A stretch of DNA of 6,593 nucleotides from Cytophagales bacterium (GCA_025455595.1 JALOMD010000157.1:1-6593), one strand, 5' to 3'; positions 1 through 6,186 are shown, numbered from the stretch's first letter. The notes: generated from the sequence alone by a model not told the origin. Numbers and translations are program-made.

Positions 1-2877
1 CCGTCCATTGGCGACCTGCTGCTCAACTGCATGGCCGGACTGGCGGTGGCCGCTTATGCAGTACGCTACTTTTTCCGGTCACAAGCGTGCCGACTCGTGC
101 TGCAACTGTCTCTCCGGGGGCGGTGGGTGGTTGCCGGTTTGCTTCTTTTGGGCGGATTCGGGTTGCTTTCTCTGCATTTCCATTTCCTGCGCACCTTGCC
201 ACTCTATTCGCAAATCAACTTGGACATCACCGAAAGCATCCGTTTTCCGGTGTTCCGCGTGTTGTGCCTGGGTGTGTATTGCATCAATTCGGTGCTGTTT
301 TTTTTGGGCGGTTACCTGACGTTGCGTTTGTCGCTGCAGTTTCGGCTGCCGTTCCATTGGTTTCTGGCGGCGGTGGTCGCGTCATCGGTCGTGTACGTTT
401 TGCTCGCCTATCTGACCTACGAATTCCATCCCGAAATCATCATCATCGGCGGGGCGTATTGGCTGCTGGGTTATTATTTCCAGATGCCCCGGTCGGTCGG
501 GCGGCTTACTTACCGGACTTCGATTTATTTTTTCATGACGGCTGCCTTTTGCGCCGGACTGGGGGCTTGGGCCGTTTACGAGATGGAAAGGAACAAGAAC
601 CTGGCCGACAAAACGGACTTTGCCCGCAAGCTGCTCTCGGAAAACGACCCGCTGGGCGAGTACCTGCTGCACGAAGCCTCCGAAAACATCAAGAAAGACG
701 CGTTCATCCGGTCGCGGCTGCTGGGCCCGGTTGTCTCGAAACGTGACATTATCACGAAAGTGAAACGGCACTTGGGCAGTTACTTCGACCGCTACGAGGT
801 GAACGTGAAGGTGTTTGACCCGCTGGGCCTGAACCTGCAAGGCGACGACTACCCGCAGAGCTATGCCGATTACGTGGTCAACTTCCAACGGCAGGAGAAC
901 GGCCGTTATGTTTACGGCACCGCCTACGACAACCTGTATTTCAAACCGTCCGTGGGCGGTTCGGTTATCGGTGAATATGTGAGCCTGATTACGCTGATGC
1001 AAGGCAACACCATCATTGGGTTCGTTACTGTGGATTTGCAGCAGAAACGCGTGGTTTTGTCCGATGTCTATCCCGGTTTGCTGCTCGACAGCCGGCTGGT
1101 GGCTCCGCCTGCTTCCCGCAACTACAGCTACGCGATCTACGGAGGCCGGAAACTGATTTACAACGAAGGGATTTTCAATTACGTCCGCGATTTTTCCCCG
1201 GCCAAGCTGAGCGACGAGCAACTGTCGGGGGGCGGCTTGGTGGAAGACGGCTACCAGCACATCGGCGTGCACGATCCAAAAAACAAACGGACAGTTGTGG
1301 TTTCTTCGGTGCAGTATCGTTTCGCGCGGGTTTTCAGCAATTTCTCCTTCTTGTTCCTCATTCTGGTGTTGGTGGCGGGCGGCTACCTGTTCCTGTACGC
1401 AGTCTATTACCAAGCTCCGCTGGCCCGCACCGGGTTCTCTACCCGCATCCAGATTTACCTGAACTTGGCGTTTTTCCTGCCGCTCATTACCGTGAGCGTG
1501 GTGACGGTGAGCCTGCTGAGTGCCAATTACCGCGAAAACCTCACGCAGTCGTATTTCGACACGGCCGAAAACATTGCCGACGAGTTGCGTTTTCGCCTCG
1601 ACGATTTGCTGAAAAGCGGCCAAATCACCGAATACCTTGCTTCGGAGATTGACGAGATGGCCCGCCACACGCAGTCGGACGTGAACATTTTCGGCACTGA
1701 CGGCCGACTGCTGCTTTCCAGCCAGAACCAGATTTACGAAAACGGACTGCTGTCGCCTTATGTGAACCGGCAGGCTTGGCACGCCATTGCGCGGCAAAAC
1801 CACATACGGCAACAACTCTCCGAGTCGGTGGGCCGCCTGCAGTACAACTCCGTTTACGTGGGCATCCGTGACCCCGACGACAAACGGCTGCTGGGTATTC
1901 TCAGTATCCCGTTCTTCGATTCGCGGGCCGAGCTTGACGAACAGATTATAGAAGTGCTGTCTGTAATTCTTGACATTTTCACGTTGGTGTTCATCGGCTT
2001 TCTGGCCTTGTCTTACCTCGCCTCGCGGCTGCTCACGGTGCCTTTGCAACTGATTGCGCAAAAACTGGCCAAAACGTCGCTGCAAACGGAGAACGAGCCG
2101 CTGGTGTGGAATTCAGACGACGAAATCGGGCTGTTGGTGGGCGAGTACAACCGGATGGTGCGCAATCTGGAGGAAAGCAAGCAAGCCTTGGCCCGTGGCG
2201 AGAAGGAGTCGGCGTGGCGCGAAATGGCCCAGCAGGTGGCGCACGAAATCAAGAACCCGCTCACGCCGATGAAGCTGACACTGCAACACCTGCAACGCAC
2301 GCTGATGAGCCAAAGCCCCGACACGGTTGACCGGGCCGGGCGTTCCATTGCCACGCTGATTGAGCAAGTGGACACCCTTAGCGACATCGCTACGTCGTTT
2401 TCGGCTTTCGCCAAGATGCCGATTCCGAAGGAAGAACGGTTTGACGTGGCCGAAGTGCTGCGCCAGACCACCAACCTCTACGGCACCGACCCGACGGTAC
2501 GTTTGGAAACGGACATTGCCGAAAAAAGCTGCCCGGTAAAAGGCGATGCCCAACTGATGAGCCGCATCTTTACCAACTTGATTATCAACGGCATACAGTC
2601 GGTACCCGAAGGCAGGCAACCGCACATCGGCGTGTCGCTGCACCGGCAAAACGGCCACGTCATCGTCACCGTGGCCGACAACGGCACCGGCATCCCAGAC
2701 ACCATCCGCAGCAAAGTGTTCCTGCCGCATTTCAGCACCAAAATGTCAGGCTCAGGCATCGGGCTGGCGGTAGCCAAGCGGGGCGTTGAACACGCAGGCG
2801 GCCAAATCTGGTTCGAAACTGTGGCCGGAGAAGGCACCACATTCTACGTACAATTGCCCGTTGTTAATTCAGAATGA
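1..2877 (+). CDS. NtrY-like membrane sensor histidine kinase, 5'-truncated by window edge
   Basis: This is a membrane-bound two-component sensor kinase that autophosphorylates on histidine and passes the phosphate to a response regulator not in the window. The frame is open from base 1, so the start lies upstream; numbering here is from the Met codon at base 31 (948 residues to the stop). Hydrophobic segments lie near residues 1-14, 32-53, 74-98, 108-130, 133-151 and 164-186. An extracytoplasmic region of about 250 residues follows, then membrane segments near 437-460 and 474-500, a second extracytoplasmic region of about 140 residues and a last segment near 641-664. The cytoplasmic part has a HAMP linker (664-718), a HisKA domain with H-box VAHEIKNPLTPMKL (His738), and a HATPase_c domain with N-box NLIINGIQ (Asn853), G1 box DNGTGIP (Asp883) and G2 box GSGIGLA (about 907-913). 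All catalytic boxes are intact. The H-box and architecture resemble NtrY-type kinases; the signal is unknown. The last codons and the TGA stop lie inside a 7-bp repeat array. Confidence 0.95.
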   Translation, partial: PSIGDLLLNCMAGLAVAAYAVRYFFRSQACRLVLQLSLRGRWVVAGLLLLGGFGLLSLHFHFLRTLPLYSQINLDITESIRFPVFRVLCLGVYCINSVLFFLGGYLTLRLSLQFRLPFHWFLAAVVASSVVYVLLAYLTYEFHPEIIIIGGAYWLLGYYFQMPRSVGRLTYRTSIYFFMTAAFCAGLGAWAVYEMERNKNLADKTDFARKLLSENDPLGEYLLHEASENIKKDAFIRSRLLGPVVSKRDIITKVKRHLGSYFDRYEVNVKVFDPLGLNLQGDDYPQSYADYVVNFQRQENGRYVYGTAYDNLYFKPSVGGSVIGEYVSLITLMQGNTIIGFVTVDLQQKRVVLSDVYPGLLLDSRLVAPPASRNYSYAIYGGRKLIYNEGIFNYVRDFSPAKLSDEQLSGGGLVEDGYQHIGVHDPKNKRTVVVSSVQYRFARVFSNFSFLFLILVLVAGGYLFLYAVYYQAPLARTGFSTRIQIYLNLAFFLPLITVSVVTVSLLSANYRENLTQSYFDTAENIADELRFRLDDLLKSGQITEYLASEIDEMARHTQSDVNIFGTDGRLLLSSQNQIYENGLLSPYVNRQAWHAIARQNHIRQQLSESVGRLQYNSVYVGIRDPDDKRLLGILSIPFFDSRAELDEQIIEVLSVILDIFTLVFIGFLALSYLASRLLTVPLQLIAQKLAKTSLQTENEPLVWNSDDEIGLLVGEYNRMVRNLEESKQALARGEKESAWREMAQQVAHEIKNPLTPMKLTLQHLQRTLMSQSPDTVDRAGRSIATLIEQVDTLSDIATSFSAFAKMPIPKEERFDVAEVLRQTTNLYGTDPTVRLETDIAEKSCPVKGDAQLMSRIFTNLIINGIQSVPEGRQPHIGVSLHRQNGHVIVTVADNGTGIPDTIRSKVFLPHFSTKMSGSGIGLAVAKRGVEHAGGQIWFETVAGEGTTFYVQLPVVNSE

Positions 2878-2893
2878 TGAATGTAGAATTCAG
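2866..2893. repeat. Heptad array A (AATnnnG x4) across the kinase stop codon
   Basis: There are four consecutive 7-bp units of form AATnnnG. The first and last are both AATTCAG; the middle two are AATGATG and AATGTAG. The array starts inside the kinase gene, supplies its last three codons and TGA stop, and continues 16 bases beyond it. Directly seen in the sequence; function unknown. Confidence 0.75.
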
Positions 2894-2894
2894 C

Positions 2895-2926
2895 GGACGT
2901 TTTGGGCAAAAACTGCTTAAAACGCC
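2895..2926 (+). repeat. GCGTTTTGGGCAA-family palindrome, copy 1
   Basis: This imperfect inverted repeat starts two bases after heptad array A. Arm 2898-2908 (CGTTTTGGGCA) pairs with 2914-2924 (TGCTTAAAACG) around a 5-base loop. Two G.T pairs, 2904/2918 and 2905/2917, would be G.U wobbles in the kinase transcript. Two more G-C pairs form at the base with A2897 bulged. It has no T-run after the stem, so it is a weak candidate for an intrinsic terminator. It belongs to a family with further copies at 3075, 4381 and 6160. Confidence 0.7.
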
Positions 2927-2935
2927 TTACGCAAG

Positions 2936-3028
2936 AAAACAGCACACGGATTGAACGGATACGACAGATTTGCACGGATTAAAATCCGTTTTTTATCTAT
3001 TGCATCCGTCCAATCCGTGTGCTGTTTT
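2936..3028. repeat. 93-bp palindromic element, possible bidirectional terminator
   Basis: The 25-base arms 2936-2960 and 3004-3028 are inverted copies with 24 of 25 positions matching. They carry AAAA at the left end and TTTT at the right end. Nested inside are a short AGAT/ATCT pair and an inner palindrome ACGGATT-AA-AATCCGT at 2974-2989. The word ACGGAT occurs three times in the left half. The element lies midway between two convergent genes and reads the same from either side, with an A-tract before and a T-tract after the stem on each strand, so bidirectional termination is plausible. From memory, ACGGATT-rich palindromes of this look recur between genes in environmental Bacteroidota; this was not checked. 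Confidence 0.7.
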
Positions 3029-3074
3029 TCACGCTACTGGGCTACGCTTTGGTGTATGCTGGCAGAAAACATCA

Positions 3075-3104
3075 GGCGTTTTGAGCATTTTTTGCCAAAA
3101 CGCC
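3075..3104 (-). repeat. GCGTTTTGGGCAA-family palindrome, copy 2 (inverted)
   Basis: GGCGTTTTG-A-GCA at 3075-3087 pairs with TGCCAAAACGCC at 3093-3104. This gives a 12-bp stem with A3084 bulged and a TTTTT loop. Read on the minus strand it closely matches copy 1, so the two form an inverted pair flanking the 93-bp element. Its position just past the 3' end of the minus-strand decarboxylase gene mirrors copy 1 past the kinase. Confidence 0.7.
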
Positions 3105-3177
3105 TTTGCTTTCTGAATTCTCAGATCAAAACAAGATAAAAACTGCGTGCTTGAAAGTCCTCAGCCAATTGCTTACT

Positions 3178-3226
3178 CAAGACTAAAGACGCAAGACTCA
3201 TGACTTTTTAGTTTTAATTCTGAATT
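3178..3226. repeat. Heptad array B across the uxs stop codon
   Basis: Seven units hold a 7-bp phase. The first four are variants of NNAGACT (for example CAAGACT twice, and CATGACT). The array then drifts through T-rich units to CTGAATT at 3220-3226. It crosses the TAA stop of the minus-strand decarboxylase gene and supplies its last codons. The unit differs from array A, but the 11-base word TAATTCAGAAT is shared: 2865-2875 on plus and 3217-3227 on minus. Confidence 0.7.
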
Positions 3227-4167
3227 ACCTCCCGTTCCACCACTTTCTTGAAATACTCGTAGGTGATTTTCAGCCCCTCGGCGCGGGATACTTTCGGCTC
3301 CCAGCCCAGCAGTTTCCGGGCCAGCGTGATGTCCGGCTGGCGTTGCTTCGGGTCGTCTTGGGGCAGCGGCTTGTAAACCAGCTTTTGCTGCGTGCCGGTC
3401 AGCTTGATGATTTCCTCGCCGAACTCCTTGATGGTGATTTCCGACGGATTGCCGATGTTCACCGGATGCGCGTAGTCACTCATCAACAAGCGGTAAATGC
3501 CTTCGATCAAATCGTCCACGTAACAGAACGAACGGGTTTGGCTGCCGTCGCCGAAGCAGGTGAGGTCTTCGCCGCGCAACGCCTGCCCGATGAACGCAGG
3601 CAGCACCCGGCCGTCGTCGAGGCGCATCCGGGGGCCGTAGGTGTTGAAAATCCGCACGATGCGCGTCTCCACGCCGTGGTAGGTGTGGTAGGCCATGGTC
3701 ATGGCTTCTTGGAAACGCTTGGCTTCGTCGTACACGCCGCGCGGCCCGACGGGATTCACGTTGCCCCAGTAGTCCTCCTTCTGCGGATGCACCAGCGGGT
3801 CGCCATAGACTTCCGAGGTGGAGGCCACCAAAATGCGTGCACCTTTGGCCCGCGCCAAGCCGAGCAAATTGTGCGTGCCCAGCGAGCCGACTTTCAGCGT
3901 CTGAATCGGAATCTTGAGGTAGTCAATCGGGCTGGCCGGTGAGGCGAAGTGCAGGATGTAGTCCAACTGCCCCGGCACGTGTACGAACTTCGATACGTCG
4001 TGGTGGTAAAACTCGAAGTTTGGCAACTTGAAAAGGTGCTCGATGTTGCGCAAGTCGCCCGTAATCAGGTTGTCCATCGCAATCACGTGGCAGCCTTCTT
4101 TAATGAACCGGTCGCACAAATGCGACCCCAGAAATCCGGCTCCGCCGGTGATGAGTACACGCTTCAT
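3214..4167 (-). CDS. uxs: UDP-glucuronate decarboxylase (UDP-xylose synthase), extended SDR family
   Basis: This cytoplasmic enzyme converts UDP-glucuronate to UDP-xylose and CO2, with a bound NAD+ recycled in the reaction. The 317-residue length is typical for bacterial forms. The N-terminal Rossmann motif GGAGFLGSH is at residues 8-16, and Asp32 at the end of the second strand fits NAD preference. STSEVYGDP (116-124) supplies the catalytic Ser/Glu. GVYDEAKR (144-151) carries the SDR Tyr146-xxx-Lys150 pair. NTYGPRM and GDGSQTRSFCYVDD are characteristic of the family. Arg276 in PKQRQPDI is the likely counterpart of the catalytic Arg of the ArnA decarboxylase domain. The gene follows ugd on the same strand after 273 bp, so its substrate is made by its neighbour. 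No Shine-Dalgarno sequence precedes the ATG. The C-terminal VIQN and stop lie in repeat sequence. UDP-glucose 4-epimerase or dTDP-glucose dehydratase is less likely given these motifs. Confidence 0.93.
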   Translation of the reverse strand: MKRVLITGGAGFLGSHLCDRFIKEGCHVIAMDNLITGDLRNIEHLFKLPNFEFYHHDVSKFVHVPGQLDYILHFASPASPIDYLKIPIQTLKVGSLGTHNLLGLARAKGARILVASTSEVYGDPLVHPQKEDYWGNVNPVGPRGVYDEAKRFQEAMTMAYHTYHGVETRIVRIFNTYGPRMRLDDGRVLPAFIGQALRGEDLTCFGDGSQTRSFCYVDDLIEGIYRLLMSDYAHPVNIGNPSEITIKEFGEEIIKLTGTQQKLVYKPLPQDDPKQRQPDITLARKLLGWEPKVSRAEGLKITYEYFKKVVEREVIQN

Positions 4168-4170
4168 CTA

Positions 4171-4212
4171 CAATGAATGAATGGTGAATGATAGAATGAA
4201 TGAATAACTGAA
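4171..4212. repeat. Heptad/tetrad array D just upstream of uxs
   Basis: This degenerate GAATGA-rich tract begins four bases upstream of the uxs start codon. TGAATGG and TGAATGA are consecutive 7-bp units (4178-4191), followed by TAGAATG; the flanks also show a 4-bp AATG period. It would form the translation-initiation leader of uxs, where no Shine-Dalgarno sequence is present. Confidence 0.55.
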
Positions 4213-4213
4213 A

Positions 4214-4321
4214 GCAGCCGTTTTTGGCGTTCCCGCTACCGACCACGCCGGGTGCGTGGCAGGCGGGTCGGGACAGGCAATTGCGGGATTTGACAATTTT
4301 TGCTTAAAACGCATTGGCTGC
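4214..4321. repeat. 108-bp composite inverted repeat with GC-rich hairpin core
   Basis: The outer arms are GCAGCC (4214-4219) and GGCTGC (4316-4321). Inside them GTTTT (4220-4224) pairs with AAAAC (4306-4310), with the five bases 4311-4315 bulged. TCCCG (4231-4235) pairs with CGGGA (4269-4273). A core hairpin CCACGC/GCGTGG (4243-4248 with 4254-4259) has a 5-base loop. The right flank contains TTGCTTAAAACGC, identical to the right half of a GCGTTTTGGGCAA-family palindrome, so this may be a copy split by a GC-rich insert. It fills the ugd-uxs gap and has no supported coding capacity. Confidence 0.55.
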
Positions 4322-4327
4322 CGGTTC

Positions 4328-4380
4328 CACCGGGCGATGCCCGGTGCTGGCGCATCACGCTCTTTCAGGGCTTTCATGCG
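4328..4380. repeat. Tandem hairpins in the ugd-uxs gap
   Basis: The first hairpin is perfect: CACCGGGC (4328-4335), loop GAT, GCCCGGTG (4339-4346). The second has CGCAT (4351-4355) pairing with ATGCG (4376-4380) around an inner GCTC/GGGC stem (about 4359-4372) that needs one G.T pair. From memory, CCGGGCGATGCCCGG-like hairpins followed by an imperfect GCCC...GGGC hairpin are common intergenic repeats in Bacteroidota; this was not verified. Confidence 0.6.
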
Positions 4381-4409
4381 GCGTTTTGGGCAAAAATTGC
4401 CCAAAACGC
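4381..4409 (+). repeat. GCGTTTTGGGCAA-family palindrome, copy 3 (perfect)
   Basis: The 13-bp arms GCGTTTTGGGCAA (4381-4393) and TTGCCCAAAACGC (4397-4409) are perfect, with an AAA loop. This is the cleanest family member and a useful seed for the consensus. It lies 31 bases beyond the ugd stop on the minus strand, separated from it by heptad array C. The same order (gene end, heptads, palindrome) follows the kinase gene. No T-run follows on the minus strand, so termination is uncertain. Confidence 0.85.
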
Positions 4410-4413
4410 TTTT

Positions 4414-4441
4414 CTGACCTCTTATCTCTGACCTCTGACCT
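4414..4441. repeat. Heptad array C (CTGACCT) abutting the ugd stop codon
   Basis: Four units of 7 bp are seen: CTGACCT three times exactly and CTTATCT once. On the minus strand this reads as AGGTCAG units beginning at the final base of the TAA stop of ugd. Confidence 0.8.
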
Positions 4442-5757
4442 TAAGAACTAACTACGTCCCGGCCAATGCTGAAATAAGTGTAGCCGAGTTCGCGCATTTG
4501 GTCGAGTTCGAATACGTTGCGGCCGTCGAAGATGACCTTGTTTTTCAGCAGCGTGTCAATCCGCTCGAATTCCGGCGAACGGAATTCCGGCCACTCGGTC
4601 ACGATGAACAGCGCGTCGGCACCGTCCAGCGCGTCATACGGGTCTTTGGCGTAGTAAACGTCGCCGTCCAGCGTGCGTTTCACGTTTTCCATCGCTTCCG
4701 GGTCGTAGGCCCGCACTTTGGCTCCGGCTCCGAGCAGTTCCTTGATGTTCACCAAAGCCGGTGCCTCGCGGATGTCGTCGGTGTACGGCTTGAAAGCCAG
4801 CCCCCAAACGGCGATGGTTTTGTCGCTGAGGTCGTGCTTGAAATGTTGTTTGATTTTGGGAATCAGCTTGGTTTTCTGGTCTTCATTGATGTCCATCACC
4901 GCTTCCAAGATCTTGAAATCGTAGTCGTACTCCTCCGAGGTTTTGTGCAACGCCTGCACGTCTTTGGGGAAGCAACTGCCGCCGTAGCCGATGCCCGCGA
5001 ACAAAAACCGCTTGCCGATGCGCGAGTCGGTGCCGATGCCGCGCCGGATGTCGTCCACGTTGGCTCCCACCTTTTCGCACAAGTTCGCGATTTCGTTCAT
5101 GAATGTGATTTTCGTAGCCAAAAACGCGTTGGCGGCATATTTGGTCATCTCCGCCGACCGTTCGTCCATGAAGATAATCGGGTTGCCTTGGCGCACCAGC
5201 GGGGCGTAGAGCTTGCTCATTACCTTGCGGGCTTTCTCGGAGTTGGTGCCAATCACCACGCGGTCGGGCTTCATGAAATCTTCCACGGCCACGCCTTCGC
5301 GCAAGAATTCGGGGTTTGAAACCACGTCGAACAGTTCTGTGCTGGCGTTTTTGGCGATGCGGGCGTGTACTTTCTCGGCAGTGCCGACGGGCACGGTGCT
5401 TTTGTCAACCACCACGGCGTAGTTTTCGAGCAGCGGGCCGAGGTCGTCGGCCACTTTCAGGACGTATTTCAGATCGGCCGAGCCGTCTTCGCCGGGCGGC
5501 GTGGGCAGGGCCAAGAAAATGATTTCGGCATCTTTTATGCCCTCGGCCAGGTTGGTAGTGAACTTCAGGCGGCCTTCTTTGATGTTCCGCTCAAAAAGCA
5601 CTTCCAAGCCGGGTTCGTAAATGGTGATGACTCCGTTTTTGAGTTTTTCAATCTTGTTTACGTCAATATCCACGCAGGTGACGCGGTTTCCGGTTTCGGC
5701 AAAGCACGTTCCGGTGACCAAGCCGACATATCCGGTTCCGACAACAGCAATTTTCAT
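4441..5757 (-). CDS. ugd: UDP-glucose 6-dehydrogenase
   Basis: This cytoplasmic enzyme oxidises UDP-glucose twice, using two NAD+, to give UDP-glucuronate. The 438-residue protein is full length for the family. The N-terminal NAD-binding motif GTGYVG is at residues 7-12, with the acidic VDID at the end of the second strand. DKSTVPVGT (118-126) and SNPEFLREG (147-155) are family signatures. KYAANAFLATKITFMNE (206-222) forms the central helix with Lys206 and Asn210. GGSCFPKD (259-266) carries the catalytic Cys262. WGLAFKPYTDDIREAP (318-333) begins the UDP-binding domain. All key residues are intact. The start ATG is preceded by AT-rich sequence without a Shine-Dalgarno site. The product is the substrate of the decarboxylase encoded downstream on the same strand. 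GDP-mannose dehydrogenase, a sister family, is less likely given the pairing with uxs. Confidence 0.96.
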   Translation of the reverse strand: MKIAVVGTGYVGLVTGTCFAETGNRVTCVDIDVNKIEKLKNGVITIYEPGLEVLFERNIKEGRLKFTTNLAEGIKDAEIIFLALPTPPGEDGSADLKYVLKVADDLGPLLENYAVVVDKSTVPVGTAEKVHARIAKNASTELFDVVSNPEFLREGVAVEDFMKPDRVVIGTNSEKARKVMSKLYAPLVRQGNPIIFMDERSAEMTKYAANAFLATKITFMNEIANLCEKVGANVDDIRRGIGTDSRIGKRFLFAGIGYGGSCFPKDVQALHKTSEEYDYDFKILEAVMDINEDQKTKLIPKIKQHFKHDLSDKTIAVWGLAFKPYTDDIREAPALVNIKELLGAGAKVRAYDPEAMENVKRTLDGDVYYAKDPYDALDGADALFIVTEWPEFRSPEFERIDTLLKNKVIFDGRNVFELDQMRELGYTYFSIGRDVVSS

Positions 5758-6015
5758 AAATGATTTGGGATGGTTTTTGTAAGGATGTTTAAGGCCAAGG
5801 GTCTTGGTTTGCGTCTGAACAACAGCGCGGTGGGCATGTAAGATTTACCAGTGTTGATACATTCCCGGCACCAAAAGTAAATACAAGCTTGAGATTTTCC
5901 CGGTTATTTTTTCGTGTTTTCGACTGAACCAATTCACGTCGTTCCGAGAAACTGTATTAACAGAACATTTTTTTGAATATTTTCCGCAAACATTCGATAT
6001 TACGGTACGTTATCA
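5758..6015. other. AT-rich divergent upstream region between ugd and the acyl-CoA dehydrogenase gene
   Basis: This 258-bp stretch has no supported gene. It should hold the ugd promoter on the minus strand and probably part of the promoter for the plus-strand gene. Apart from the TAnnTTTG box, it shows only T-rich runs (around 5906-5913 and 5968-5974). No TAnnTTTG match was found on the plus strand and no hairpin stands out. Confidence 0.5.
5872..5879 (-). promoter_or_regulatory. Candidate Bacteroidota -7 promoter box for ugd
   Basis: The minus strand reads TACTTTTG, an exact match to the TAnnTTTG -7 element used by the Bacteroidota primary sigma factor. It is the only such match on this strand in the ugd upstream gap. 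It would give a leader of roughly 105-110 bases. No clear TTTG -33 element sits 17-23 bases upstream, so the call rests on the -7 box alone. Confidence 0.4.
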
Positions 6016-6050
6016 ATCGTTTACCGTTTTGCGTTTGCCGTTAAACGTTT
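6016..6050. repeat. Heptad array E (nnCGTTT x5)
   Basis: Five 7-bp units in perfect phase fit nnCGTTT, except the fourth, which ends in A (GCCGTTA). It is the reverse complement in type of the nnAAACG array at 6180-6228: the words AACGGCAAACG and AAAACGGTAAACG occur in both once E is inverted, one substituted base apart. Confidence 0.8.
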
Positions 6051-6087
6051 TTAGGTAAAAAACACTTAAAACGTTTAACGGCAAACG
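6032..6087. repeat. 20-bp perfect inverted repeat (hairpin)
   Basis: Arm 6032-6051 (CGTTTGCCGTTAAACGTTTT) is exactly complementary to 6068-6087, with a 16-base spacer. The left arm is the end of heptad array E; the right arm is an AACGnnn heptad run. The stem is long and perfect, but no T-run follows it in either direction. Confidence 0.85.
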
Positions 6088-6095
6088 TTATAACG

Positions 6096-6150
6096 ACAGG
6101 GAGGCGGATTCTGTGGATGTCCTACGAACCACACAGCACGCCTTACCTGT
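6096..6150. other. 55-base imperfect stem-loop between the inverted heptad arrays
   Basis: Three successive helices stack on one axis: ACAGG/CCTGT (6096-6100 with 6146-6150), AGGCG/CGCCT (6102-6106 with 6139-6143), and CTGTGG with CCA-CAG (6111-6116 with 6129-6131 and 6134-6136, CA bulged). The 12-base loop is 6117-6128. It differs in base composition from the flanking A- and T-rich arrays. It may be the core of a small repeat element or a structured leader of the downstream gene. Confidence 0.45.
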
Positions 6151-6159
6151 GAACCCAAG

Positions 6160-6186
6160 CGTTTTAAGCAAATTTTGCCCAAAACG
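6160..6186 (-). repeat. GCGTTTTGGGCAA-family palindrome, copy 4 (inverted)
   Basis: CGTTTTAAGCAAA (6160-6172) opposes TTTGCCCAAAACG (6174-6186). It has two adjacent A.C mismatches (6166/6180 and 6167/6179) that become G.T on the minus strand. Read on the minus strand it matches copy 1, including the GG-opposite-TT feature. It runs without a break into heptad array F. Confidence 0.7.

Noticed and set aside
382..2085. 567-codon open frame on the minus strand opposite the kinase gene
   Set aside because: It lies wholly antisense to a clear kinase. Its translation is rich in Gln, Arg, His and Val as expected from complementing GC-rich codons, and it shows no recognisable domain.
2895..2926. Intrinsic terminator for the kinase gene
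   Set aside because: The stem is AT-rich and no T-run follows. The downstream 93-bp palindrome is a better terminator candidate.
2951..3139. 62-codon plus-strand frame between the kinase and uxs
   Set aside because: It translates straight through the 93-bp palindrome and palindrome copy 2, and has no protein-like features.
4168..4404. 78-codon minus-strand frame between ugd and uxs
   Set aside because: It consists entirely of the hairpin and repeat sequence of the gap. Frames of this kind are often annotated as hypothetical proteins but are explained by the repeats.
4498..5319. 273-codon plus-strand frame opposite ugd
   Set aside because: It is antisense to an intact, fully recognisable dehydrogenase, with shadow-type composition and no motifs.
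5941..6010. Plus-strand promoter for the acyl-CoA dehydrogenase gene
   Set aside because: A TTTG is present at 5972-5975, but no TAnnTTTG box lies at suitable spacing, so no promoter is called.
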